A stretch of 64,000 bases of DNA from Thermodesulfobacterium sp. TA1 (GTDB lineage Bacteria > Desulfobacterota > Thermodesulfobacteria > Thermodesulfobacteriales > Thermodesulfobacteriaceae), in the NCBI RefSeq assembly GCF_008630935.1, contig NZ_CP043908.1, forward strand, positions 1,178,001 through 1,242,000, written 5' to 3'. Positions 45,170 through 53,252 of the stretch are shown in pieces. The position numbers were made by a program, and so were the translations under genes. The notes below the pieces were generated by a model. That model saw nothing but the letters and a program-made list of their open reading frames with translations, ran no database searches and was not told the origin of the DNA. The stretch's first letter is position 1. The number at the start of each line of letters is the position of its first letter.

Positions 45170-45994
45170 TTAAAAATTGATTTCAGGAATTTTAGCCAAA
45201 ACAAACACTAAGTCTATTCGATAAAGATCTACCAAAGGTGCTATTTCAGCCATTTTAAAAACACTCTGGGTTGGGTCTCTAGATACCTGAACTACTTTTC
45301 CTATCAAAATACCCGGAGGGAAAAGACCATCTTGGCCTGAAGTGAGAATTTCATCTTGCTCTTTAACCTGAGCATCACCTGGTAAATAATACACAAAAGG
45401 ATGGGATTCAGACCTTCCTCTTAAAATACCTCGATCTCCTGTTCTTATAACCTTAACGTCTGCGGCAAAAGAGGGATGATTTATCAAAATAACCTTACTC
45501 CAGCAATTATAAACCTCTACCACTTGACCTATTAAAACCACCGCCTCACCTCCTGCCATAGCCAAAACAGGCATTTGAGGCATTACTCCATCTTTGCTTC
45601 CTTTGTCTATAAAAATGATGTCTGAAAAATAATCCAAAGGTTTGTAGATAATACGAGCAGCAATCTTTGGATAGTTAAACTGAGAAGATATACGATAAAA
45701 CTTCTCTAATTCTGAATAAATCCTTTCCCTTTCTTTATATTGAGCCAGTTGAGCTTTTAAAAGCAGGTTCTCCTCTTTAAGCCTTTCGTTTTCTTTTCTA
45801 AGGTTTACTAAAAAAAAATAATTTTCTAAAAAACTTCTACTTTTTTCCCCAGAATAGGTAGAACCCTTCCAAAATGGGGAAAAAATCAAACCGGCTAATT
45901 CATTAAAAAAATAAGTTCTTTTAACGGCATACCAAACGACAACTAAGACTAAAAAACCCAAAATAACCACAATTTTCAGTTTATTTAATTTCAT
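45170..45994 (-). CDS. mreC: Rod shape-determining protein MreC
   Basis: A 274-residue periplasmic scaffold: N-terminal membrane helix (about 7-25), a coiled coil (about 60-95, NLRKENERLKEENLLLKAQLAQYKERE) and the double beta-barrel domain (ARIIYKPLDYFSDIIFIDKGSKDGVMPQMPVLAM ... ILTSGQDGLFPPGILIGKVVQV). It heads mreC-mreD-mrdA-rodA; mreB is not upstream, where thrC lies instead. Confidence 0.95.
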   Translation of the reverse strand: MKLNKLKIVVILGFLVLVVVWYAVKRTYFFNELAGLIFSPFWKGSTYSGEKSRSFLENYFFLVNLRKENERLKEENLLLKAQLAQYKERERIYSELEKFYRISSQFNYPKIAARIIYKPLDYFSDIIFIDKGSKDGVMPQMPVLAMAGGEAVVLIGQVVEVYNCWSKVILINHPSFAADVKVIRTGDRGILRGRSESHPFVYYLPGDAQVKEQDEILTSGQDGLFPPGILIGKVVQVSRDPTQSVFKMAEIAPLVDLYRIDLVFVLAKIPEINF

Positions 45995-46030
45995 TTTTCG
46001 GTTATTTTTTTCGTTTTTTATACTTAAATC

Positions 46031-47422
46031 TTAAACGGCTTTATACTCAATATATTCCTTTACTTTGGCTACTGAGGCGGATAATATGTCATATTTTTGA
46101 GGAAGATGATAAAGTTTTTTTATCTCATCAGGAAGTTCAAACTCTATACCTAAAGCCTTACTTACTGTTTCAGGAAACTTAGCAGGATGGGCGGTAGCTA
46201 AACAAACTATAGGTATGTCCTTTTTAAACCGATAAGCTGCCTTTATTCCTACTGCAGTATGAGGGTCAAGAATATACCCTGTATTCTCATAAAAAGTTCT
46301 GATAGTCTCAAAGGTTTCCTCTTCAGTTGCTCGGTCGGAAAGAAAGTCTTGTTGGATTTTCTCAATTATGTTTTGGTCAAACTTTAAAGTCTTTTCAGAA
46401 GCAAACTTTTCCATAGCCTGTTTTGTCTTTTCTGAGTCTTCTCCTAATAGATAATAAAGATAGCGTTCAAAGTTGCTAGCTACCTGTATGTCCATGGAAG
46501 GGCTGATGGTAGGCTTTACTTGCCCTACTGAATAATCTCCAAAGTTAACAAACCTATAAAGGATATCGTTTTCATTGGTAGCTAAAATCAACTTAGGAAC
46601 CCTTTCTTCTCCTAACATCTTCCTTGCCAAGTAACCGGCAAAAATGTCTCCAAAGTTTCCAGTAGGGACCGAAAACATAACCTGTTCTACCCCTTCTTTT
46701 TCACAAACCCTAAAATAAGCCCAGAAATAATAAACCATCTGTGCCATAACCCTTGCCCAGTTAATCGAGTTTATGGCTGTAAGCCTGTATCTTCTTTTAA
46801 AATCCAAATCCATAAAAATCTGTTTTACTATTGCTTGACAATCGTCAAAGGTACCTTCTATCGCTAAATTAAAAACGTTGTCATCGGTTACAGTGGTCAT
46901 CATCAAAGCCTGGACTTCAGAAACTCTACGATGAGGATGAAGAATAAAAATGGCTATGTTCTTTTTACCTCTAACACCATAGATGGCTGCAGAACCAGTA
47001 TCTCCTGAAGTAGCTCCAAGGATGTTAATCTTTTCTCCTGTTTCTAACAAAAGTTTTTCAAAAAGGTTCCCTAAAAATTGAAGGGCTACGTCTTTAAAAG
47101 CCCAAGTAGGACCATGAAAAAGTTCTAAAATATAAATGTCTCCTATTTTTACTACCGGGGTAACCTCTTTGGTTCTAAAAGTTTGATAAGAACGGTAGAT
47201 GATTTCTTTTAAGGTATCTTCTAAAATATCGTCTACAAAATACCTAAAAACATTTAAAGCAAGTTCCTGATAAGAAAGGGTGCTCCATGTTTTTAGCTCT
47301 TCAGGGGTTAATCTTGGAACCTTCTCAGGAATTATCAAACCACCGTCAGGCGCAAGCCCTTCAAAAACAGTCTGCTTAAAAGGGATTTTTTCCATTCCTC
47401 CTCTGGTGCTGATGTACTTCAT
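46031..47422 (-). CDS. thrC: Threonine synthase
   Basis: PLP enzyme that makes threonine from O-phosphohomoserine. At 463 residues it is the longer ThrC type (E. coli/yeast-like). It starts MKYISTRGGMEKIPFKQTVFEGLAPDGGLIIPE and shows the PLP Lys in GPTWAFKDVALQFLG, ILGATSGDTGSAAIYG and SVPTGNFGDIFAGYLA. It lies 11 bases after a small coiled-coil gene in the run that begins at the aminotransferase gene. Confidence 0.96.
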   Translation of the reverse strand: MKYISTRGGMEKIPFKQTVFEGLAPDGGLIIPEKVPRLTPEELKTWSTLSYQELALNVFRYFVDDILEDTLKEIIYRSYQTFRTKEVTPVVKIGDIYILELFHGPTWAFKDVALQFLGNLFEKLLLETGEKINILGATSGDTGSAAIYGVRGKKNIAIFILHPHRRVSEVQALMMTTVTDDNVFNLAIEGTFDDCQAIVKQIFMDLDFKRRYRLTAINSINWARVMAQMVYYFWAYFRVCEKEGVEQVMFSVPTGNFGDIFAGYLARKMLGEERVPKLILATNENDILYRFVNFGDYSVGQVKPTISPSMDIQVASNFERYLYYLLGEDSEKTKQAMEKFASEKTLKFDQNIIEKIQQDFLSDRATEEETFETIRTFYENTGYILDPHTAVGIKAAYRFKKDIPIVCLATAHPAKFPETVSKALGIEFELPDEIKKLYHLPQKYDILSASVAKVKEYIEYKAV

Positions 47423-47433
47423 CTTTTTCTCCT

Positions 47434-47652
47434 TTAATATCCTTTAGTTTTTAAGACCTCTAAACGATTTTTCATTCGGTCTATAAACTGTCTAACCTCA
47501 GCCTTAAAATCAGCTAAACTTTGATGATTTTTCTGATAAACCTTTAAAAGCTCGTTTAACCAATACTCGGTAGTCTCTATTTCTTTTAAAGCAATTTCTT
47601 TTTGGACCTTTTGTTTTAACTTATTTAAAATTTTAGGGTCTATTCCCTCCAT
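47434..47652 (-). CDS. Small helical protein of unknown function
   Basis: A 72-residue, highly charged, probably all-helical protein (MEGIDPKILNKLKQKVQKEIALKEIETTEYWLNELLKV ...). No family recognised. It overlaps the upstream DUF2703-like gene by 20 bases and precedes thrC by 11 bases, with a ribosome site upstream of its ATG (AGGGGG inside the neighbouring gene). Tight packing supports translation. Confidence 0.6.
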   Translation of the reverse strand: MEGIDPKILNKLKQKVQKEIALKEIETTEYWLNELLKVYQKNHQSLADFKAEVRQFIDRMKNRLEVLKTKGY

Positions 47653-48040
47653 GATATAATCCCCCTATGTTAAACTTTTCTCGTATCACATTAAAAACCG
47701 CAGTAAGTATAAGATGCTCAGGTATCTCTTCTATCTTGTCCTTACACAACACATCGCATACTTTCCCACATATTCCGAAACAGAAACTCTGTCTTGTCTC
47801 TATGTCTAAAAGGTCTTCTATCGGTTTATCTTCTATCCAAACCCTTTTTTCCCAATCCTTAAGATCCTGAGGCCTTTTTTCAACCTCTCTTTTTTCAAAT
47901 TCAACCTTAATTCCCATCCCAAATAAAATAGGTTCTAAGGTTTTAAGGGCTCTTTCTAAGTTTAAATAAGTTAGGTTAGTTCTTTCTGCAAAAGGATTCT
48001 CTTCTTTACTTTTTTGCCAAACTATCTTAAGGACCTTCAT
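47633..48040 (-). CDS. DUF2703-like protein with a four-cysteine ladder
   Basis: A 135-residue protein. The order of elements (N-terminal LKIVWQK, a LEPILFGMGIKVEFEKREV segment, WIEDKPIEDLLDIETRQSFCFGICGKVC, then IPEHLILTAVFNVI) resembles DUF2703 proteins. Cysteines 87, 91, 95 and 99 are spaced exactly four apart (C-x3-C-x3-C-x3-C), which would line one helix face or bind a metal or cluster. Function is unknown. It overlaps the MBL-fold gene by four bases and the next small gene by 20. Confidence 0.65.
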   Translation of the reverse strand: MKVLKIVWQKSKEENPFAERTNLTYLNLERALKTLEPILFGMGIKVEFEKREVEKRPQDLKDWEKRVWIEDKPIEDLLDIETRQSFCFGICGKVCDVLCKDKIEEIPEHLILTAVFNVIREKFNIGGLYHGGNRP

Positions 48041-48798
48041 AAGGTTAGAACTGTAAAATCCTTAGCTAAAATTACTTCGCCTGAGAAGTACTTCTTTATT
48101 ATAGCTGGTATTTCTTTTTTTTCACTATGGGGGTAAAAATGAGAAAGAACAAGTTTGCTTACCTTACTTTCTTCTGCAATCATTCCAGCTTCTTCAGGAG
48201 AAAGATGCCCTTCTACTTTTAGGTCCTCTGAATTAGCGCATTCCAAAATAAGTATATCTGCTTTTTTGGCAAGTCTTATAAGGGTATCACAAAAACCTGT
48301 ATCTCCAGAATAAGCAAGGCTTTTCCCTTGGGATTCCAATCTTATAGCTATGCTTTCTGGGTTATGTTTCACCGGGGATGTTTTAGCTTTAAAAGGCCCT
48401 ATTAAAAATTCGTAGCTTTCTACCAACGGAAGCTCTACCAACTTAAAAGCTTCCTTAGGTGGTTCAACCCAACGGTTAAAGGCTTGATTTAATTTCTCAA
48501 GGAAGCTAAAAAAACCGACAGGAGCATAAACATATACCGGTTGAACCCTTTTATACCCAAGTTTATACCTACTGGCAAAAAAGAAAGGGATGATGTCAGA
48601 AATATGGTCTGGATGAAAATGAGAAATGAAAATCGCTGAGATGTCTTCTAACTTGTACCCCAGTTTCAAAAACTGTTTTAGAACCCCATATCCCAGGTCA
48701 AGAACCAACAAAAAACCTTCTTCTTCTAATAGATAGCCTGGGGCATTTCTGTCAAGCCTTATCCATCCAGTGCCTGAGCCTAAGACCGTTAGTTTCAT
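48037..48798 (-). CDS. MBL-fold metallohydrolase (RNase Z-like)
   Basis: A 253-residue metallo-beta-lactamase-fold hydrolase with metal motif HFHPDH (60-65), KHNPESIAIRLESQGKSLAYSGDTGFCD, ILECAN and a final SHFYPHS. The architecture and KHNPES/SGDT resemble RNase Z and related phosphodiesterases, but the flexible exosite arm of true tRNase Z is not evident, so the substrate is open. It overlaps the TPR gene and the DUF2703-like gene by four bases each. Confidence 0.85.
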   Translation of the reverse strand: MKLTVLGSGTGWIRLDRNAPGYLLEEEGFLLVLDLGYGVLKQFLKLGYKLEDISAIFISHFHPDHISDIIPFFFASRYKLGYKRVQPVYVYAPVGFFSFLEKLNQAFNRWVEPPKEAFKLVELPLVESYEFLIGPFKAKTSPVKHNPESIAIRLESQGKSLAYSGDTGFCDTLIRLAKKADILILECANSEDLKVEGHLSPEEAGMIAEESKVSKLVLSHFYPHSEKKEIPAIIKKYFSGEVILAKDFTVLTL

Positions 48799-50303
48799 CT
48801 AAACTCAATTCCAAACTCTTCTATTAACTTTTTCTTTTCTTTCTCAGTGAGAAGTTTTTTTGCCTCTTCTTTTAATAAATCACAAACCTCTTTTTCTTTG
48901 TTGAAATAAACATAAAGCCAGGCCAAAAAGCCTAAAGTTTCTCCGTCTCTTTCTGGAAGATTTAATGTCCTTTTTAACAATTCAAAGGCCTGCTCATATT
49001 TCTTTTGATAAAAATAAAGCTTTCCTAAATATAATTGTTCTTTAGGTGTTAAGTCATCGATACCCGAAAAGACCTCTTCTAATTCTTGATAAGCCCCTGT
49101 ATCCCATAAAAACTTTATTAAAGCCTCTCTAAAAAGAGTATTTTTTGGTTCCAAAAGATGAGCTTTGTAAAAATGGTATCTACTTTTTTCATAGGCCTCT
49201 TTTTGATAATAAATCAACCCTAAGTTATAATGAAGGGCAGGGTCTTCTTTTTCACATCCACAAAGATGGGACTTTAATATCTCTTCTGCCTGGTCAAACT
49301 CCCCTAAGAGATAATAAATAGCCCCTTTACTCAAAGCAAGCTCTATAGGCTGTTTAGTAAAACCCTCTGCTAAATCATAATATTTTAATGCCTTGCCTAA
49401 ATCTTCCCATTCATAATAAAGGTCTCCTAAAACATGATAGGTAAACCCTTCAAAAAACACCTTTTGTTCTGTTTTTAGCCTTCTTGCATGTTCAAGGGCC
49501 GAAAGAGCATACATCAAAGGAGAAGCCCCTTCTACTTGATAAACCCTCCAAATCTCCTTAGAAAGGATCCCTACTTTTCTAAAAAGAGCCTCAACTCTCT
49601 CTAAAAGTTTATTAACATCACCTTTTCCAACCAATAAAAACTCTTGGGGACTTTCCTTTATTATTAATATTTTTATATCTTTAAACAAATCCTCTGGGAT
49701 AGGTCCTTTTTTGTCTGCTAAAAGTAAAAAATCTCCTTCTGCCAAAAATTTTTCTTCAATCTCTTCAACTAAACTTAAATCTTCAAAAGGAAGATAATCT
49801 TTAAGTCTTTCTTGAGTTTGTAAGGTAAACCTACTGAAGTCTAAACGCTGAGGGGGTTCTAAAAACCGGTGATAATCGTTAAGACTTCCCAGTTCTATTT
49901 CCACAGCTAAAAAAGGAATTTCTTGTTTCCATAACAAAAAAAGAAGTTTGTTAAACCCTCCCCATGAAAGGGGATAAAAAAACAGGTTTTCCTCTATGTT
50001 AATTAACGAAAACTCTAACAATTTAGGATTAAATTCTTTTGATAATTTCAAAAGATATCCTTTTACTTTTTCTCTTTCAAGTACTAAAGATAATATTTCT
50101 TTTTTAAAAATATTACCTTCTACCCTTTCCAATAAAAATCTTTCCATCAATAAAAGTGGTAAAAGCTTTTGATTGGGATAGATTTTTAAGAGGTCTGTGG
50201 TAGAATGGATAAAAAGGTCTTCTGGGGTTAAACCTTCTCCAGAAAAAGTTTCTTTTAGATATGGGAAAAACCAATCCCAGTTGGCAGGAACTTTAAACCC
50301 CAT
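48795..50303 (-). CDS. TPR repeat protein next to selA
   Basis: A 502-residue protein without signal peptide. The first 250 residues match nothing I recognise. The second part (about 265-470) is a series of TPR-like repeats (EGFTYHVLGDLYYEWEDLGKALKYYDLAEGF, LSKGAIYYLLGEFDQAEEIL, HYNLGLIYYQKEAYEKSRYHFYKAHLLEPKN, YLGKLYFYQKKYEQAFELLKRTL). TPRs mediate protein-protein contacts. It overlaps selA by 11 bases, so the two are co-translated; whether it has anything to do with selenium is unknown. Confidence 0.8.
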   Translation of the reverse strand: MGFKVPANWDWFFPYLKETFSGEGLTPEDLFIHSTTDLLKIYPNQKLLPLLLMERFLLERVEGNIFKKEILSLVLEREKVKGYLLKLSKEFNPKLLEFSLINIEENLFFYPLSWGGFNKLLFLLWKQEIPFLAVEIELGSLNDYHRFLEPPQRLDFSRFTLQTQERLKDYLPFEDLSLVEEIEEKFLAEGDFLLLADKKGPIPEDLFKDIKILIIKESPQEFLLVGKGDVNKLLERVEALFRKVGILSKEIWRVYQVEGASPLMYALSALEHARRLKTEQKVFFEGFTYHVLGDLYYEWEDLGKALKYYDLAEGFTKQPIELALSKGAIYYLLGEFDQAEEILKSHLCGCEKEDPALHYNLGLIYYQKEAYEKSRYHFYKAHLLEPKNTLFREALIKFLWDTGAYQELEEVFSGIDDLTPKEQLYLGKLYFYQKKYEQAFELLKRTLNLPERDGETLGFLAWLYVYFNKEKEVCDLLKEEAKKLLTEKEKKKLIEEFGIEFR

Positions 50304-51663
50304 CTTTTAACCTCTTAAAGGCCTTTAAGATTTCTGGATAATCTTGTTTAAAAAGACATCTTGGGTCTATTACCAAAAAATCTTCTTCTATCCTAGTAAT
50401 AATAGGAGGCTGGTTTTTTCTTAAAAATTCTTGCAACCTTTGAGGAGAAACTTTTTCTGAATAAACCCCTACTACAAAAGAAGGTAAGTCTAACAAAGGC
50501 AAAGAACCACCTCCGGTCTTTCCTGAACTTTCCAGCACTTTAAACTGAAACCCTTCTAGCCCAAGCTTCTTTAAACGATTAGCTAGTTTAATAGCCTCTT
50601 TTTTAAGTTGTTCTTTAGGGGTTAGGATCATTTTTAAAGTAGGAATGTACTCTCTGGCTAAGTTTTCGTCTCGATAAAGTCTTAAGGTGACTTCTAAGCC
50701 TGCTAAAGTAAGTTTATCTATCCTCAAAGCACGGTTTAAAGGATTTTTTCGGATTTTTTCTATAAGATCCTTTTTACCAAGGATAATACCTGCTTGAGGA
50801 CCACCTAAAAGTTTGTCCCCAGAAAAGGTAACGATGTCTACCCCTGCAGCTAATATTTCTTTAACCGTTGGTTCTTTTGGATACCCATATTTGGACAAAT
50901 CTATCAAACAACCGCTTCCCAAATCCTCCATTACCGGTAAGTTGTATTTTCTTCCTAAGACTACCAACTCTTCTGAACTTACTTCTTTAGTAAAACCAAC
51001 GATAGCAAAGTTGCTCTTATGCACTTTAAGTAGTAATCCTGTATTTTCGTTTATAGCTTTTTCGTAGTCATAAAGATGGGTTTTGTTGGTAGTTCCTACC
51101 TCACGAAGGATACAGCCAGCCCATTTCATTACCTCAGGAATCCTAAATGAACCGCCTATTTCTACTAATTCGCCCCTGGAAACGATGACTTCTTTCCCAA
51201 AAGCTAATGTATTAAGAGATATCAAGACGGCTGAGGCGTTGTTGTTAACTACTATCGCCCCTTCTGCTCCGGTAATCTCTTTAAGGATTTCCTCTACATG
51301 AACATATCTACTTCCCCTTTTTCCTTCTTCTAAGTTAAACTCTAAGTTACTATAAAACTTAGCTACTTTTACTATCTCTTCTATAGCTTTTTCTGCTAAA
51401 GGTGCTCTTCCTAAATTGGTGTGGATTACTACTCCTGTAGCATTAATTACTCTTTGTAAAGAGGGTTTTTCATAATCTTCAAAAACCTGTTTGATATAAT
51501 TTAAAAGACATTCCTCGGTAAGCTCTTTTAACTCACCTTTTTGCCATTTTTCCCTTATAAAATTGGTTACCCTACGTGCAGGTTCAGTAAAATAACTTAA
51601 GGGATATCCTGGATAAAGCCGAGAAAGACGTTCTTTAACTTCATTAACCGAAGGGATCCTCAT
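50293..51663 (-). CDS. selA: L-seryl-tRNA(Sec) selenium transferase (SelA)
   Basis: PLP enzyme that converts Ser-tRNA(Sec) to Sec-tRNA(Sec) using selenophosphate. The 456 residues contain the SelA-specific NATGVVIHTNLGRAPLAEKA, NNNASAVLISLNTLA, RGELVEIGGSFRIPEVM, VGTTNKTHLYDYE and the PLP lysine Lys284 in TFSGDKLLGGPQAGIILG. Presence of the N-terminal domain (about 1-65) marks bacterial SelA rather than a SelA-like aminotransferase. selB, selC and selD are not in the window. It starts two bases after the aminotransferase gene and shows that the organism decodes UGA as selenocysteine at some sites. Confidence 0.96.
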   Translation of the reverse strand: MRIPSVNEVKERLSRLYPGYPLSYFTEPARRVTNFIREKWQKGELKELTEECLLNYIKQVFEDYEKPSLQRVINATGVVIHTNLGRAPLAEKAIEEIVKVAKFYSNLEFNLEEGKRGSRYVHVEEILKEITGAEGAIVVNNNASAVLISLNTLAFGKEVIVSRGELVEIGGSFRIPEVMKWAGCILREVGTTNKTHLYDYEKAINENTGLLLKVHKSNFAIVGFTKEVSSEELVVLGRKYNLPVMEDLGSGCLIDLSKYGYPKEPTVKEILAAGVDIVTFSGDKLLGGPQAGIILGKKDLIEKIRKNPLNRALRIDKLTLAGLEVTLRLYRDENLAREYIPTLKMILTPKEQLKKEAIKLANRLKKLGLEGFQFKVLESSGKTGGGSLPLLDLPSFVVGVYSEKVSPQRLQEFLRKNQPPIITRIEEDFLVIDPRCLFKQDYPEILKAFKRLKDGV

Positions 51664-51665
51664 GT

Positions 51666-52901
51666 CTAAAGAAATTTCTTCACAAACCTTTCTATCCTTT
51701 CTAAAGCCTTTATAATTACAGATTCTTCTGGAAGAAAGATGATACGAAAATGCTGGCTGTTAGGTTTTTGACCAAAGCCACTACCGTGAACTAATACCAC
51801 CCCTTCTTCTAAAATCAACCTTTTAACAAAATCTAAATCTTGGATCCCAGGAATTTCAAACCTTGGAAAAGCATAAAAAGCCCCTTTAGGTTTTACACAA
51901 GAAAGCATAGGAATAAGGTTTATTCCATCTATTAAGAGGTCCCTTCTTTTTCTAAGTTCAAAGATTACCTGTTTTATGTAATGGTTTTCATTGTTAAGGG
52001 CTGCTGGGATGGCAAACTGAAGAGGATGGGAAGCACAAAGGCGGGTACGGGCAAGTTTATGTATAGCCTCTATGTAATCTTTAAGCATTTCTTCAGGGCC
52101 AGAAACTATACCCCAACCTATTCTAAACCCAGGAGCAAAATAGTTTTTAGAAAGACCATTAAAAGTTATCACAGGGACTTCATCTGTTAAAGCCGCTATA
52201 GAAACATGCTCTAAATCCTCTTCTAAAACAAATTGGTCATAGATTTCATCAGAAAGCACCACAAGATGGTATCTTTCTGCTATGTCTAAAATTTGTTCTA
52301 AAGTCTTTTTAGAATAAATTGCTCCTGTAGGATTGTTGGGATTTATAAGCACTATAGCTTTGGTCCTTTTATCTATTAAAGGTTCTATAGAATCTATCTC
52401 TATTTCCCAGTCTTTCTCTTCGTCAAGATAGTAGAAGCGAGGTTCGATCTGAAATTTAGCTACTATAGCCTGATAGAGAGGATAACAAGGGGAAGGCAAA
52501 AGAATGTTATCTCCAGGATTTGCTAAGGCTGAAATAGCAAATTCTATTGCTTCAGATGCCCCCTGCGTGATGTAGATATCCACCGGTTTAATACCCTTCT
52601 TAAGGGCATAACCTCTTATAGCTTCTATAGCTTCAGATATTCCGGTAGATTCTGAATAAGAGTTTAGATTGTTTAAAAGAGCCTCACAAGCTGCTTTAAC
52701 GATATGCTCTGGTGTTTTAAACCCGTATTTAACCGGGTCTCCTATGTTAAGACAGATAAGGTCTTTTCCCGCTCTTTTGGCTTCTAACGAAGCCTCAACG
52801 ATATCTCTAATGGCATACTCTACACCATAGGTCCTTTCTGCAGGGAAAATTTTAAAGGTGTTATCCATCTCCTTTATTACCCTTTCTAAGTTTAAGCTCA
52901 T
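51666..52901 (-). CDS. PLP-dependent aminotransferase (alanine/aspartate type, class I)
   Basis: A 411-residue fold-type I aminotransferase. It has TQGASEAIEFAISALANPGDNILLPSPCYPLY, NPNNPTGAIYS, LSDEIYDQ and the PLP lysine Lys252 in NGLSKNYFAPGFRIGWG, followed by the substrate-carboxylate Arg in HFRIIFLP. The sequence resembles AlaA/AlaC-type alanine transaminases, which make alanine from pyruvate, but related branched-chain or aspartate activities cannot be ruled out. It is first in the operon containing selA. Confidence 0.88.
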   Translation of the reverse strand: MSLNLERVIKEMDNTFKIFPAERTYGVEYAIRDIVEASLEAKRAGKDLICLNIGDPVKYGFKTPEHIVKAACEALLNNLNSYSESTGISEAIEAIRGYALKKGIKPVDIYITQGASEAIEFAISALANPGDNILLPSPCYPLYQAIVAKFQIEPRFYYLDEEKDWEIEIDSIEPLIDKRTKAIVLINPNNPTGAIYSKKTLEQILDIAERYHLVVLSDEIYDQFVLEEDLEHVSIAALTDEVPVITFNGLSKNYFAPGFRIGWGIVSGPEEMLKDYIEAIHKLARTRLCASHPLQFAIPAALNNENHYIKQVIFELRKRRDLLIDGINLIPMLSCVKPKGAFYAFPRFEIPGIQDLDFVKRLILEEGVVLVHGSGFGQKPNSQHFRIIFLPEESVIIKALERIERFVKKFL

Positions 52902-52910
52902 ATTGAAGAT

Positions 52911-52940
52911 TTATAATCCTACTAAAAAAAGATTTGTCAA
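52911..52940 (-). promoter_or_regulatory. Promoter of the aminotransferase-selA operon
   Basis: Minus strand: a perfect TTGACA (52940-52935), 17-18 bases and TTATAA/ATTATA (52917-52911), about ten bases before the start codon region, so the leader is very short. It would drive the seven-gene run down to thrC. Confidence 0.6.
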
Positions 52941-53090
52941 CCCCCCTTTGGGTTAATAAGTTTAAAAATTTTTGTAAAAATATACCCCCTACAAGTCCTC
53001 AAGTAGGAGGTCATCTACTTTTTATTCATCGAAAAAAAATTTTATACCCGTTCTGTTTGATAAGAAAATTTTACAGCTCCCATCTATAAC

Positions 53091-53118
53091 TTGATTTTTA
53101 ACCAATTGATTTTAAATT
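53091..53118 (+). promoter_or_regulatory. Possible promoter of the structured leader and synthase gene
   Basis: TTGATT (53091-53096), 16 bases, TAAATT (53113-53118). Transcription would begin near 53125, just ahead of the structured element at 53134. The region is very AT-rich, so the match is only suggestive. The 52941-53090 stretch before it holds only a short CCTAC/GTAGG hairpin and no gene. Confidence 0.35.
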
Positions 53119-53133
53119 TAAAATTTAATAATT

Positions 53134-53234
53134 CTTTAGGTAAGGGTAATACCGCCTGCTGGGGAAAACCCTTACCCTTAAAGGCGGGATAAAAATACCC
53201 CAGCCCAAGAGGTTTTAAATTAATTACCTCTTGG
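53134..53234 (+). ncRNA. Candidate structured leader RNA (pseudoknot-capable)
   Basis: A GC-rich island in an AT-rich gap, ending 18 bases before the synthase start. Pairings seen: CTTTA + GGTAAGGGT with ACCCTTACC + TAAAG (53134-53147 with 53168-53183, two-base bulge); CCGCCT (53152-53157) with AGGCGG (53182-53187); GCTGGGG (53158-53164) with CCCCAGC (53198-53204); CCAAGAGGT (53205-53213) with ACCTCTTGG (53226-53234). The second and third cross each other with an A-rich linker GATAAAAATA between, the layout of H-type pseudoknot riboswitches. The first helix competes with the second. I recognise no known riboswitch class. A mobile-element hairpin relic is an alternative. Confidence 0.5.
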
Positions 53235-53252
53235 TAAATAAAGGGTTCTGGA

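Noticed and set aside
53139-53234. ZTP, preQ1, SAM-II, THF or TPP riboswitch
   Set aside because: The layout resembles H-type pseudoknot classes, but the conserved core bases of each class I know are missing.
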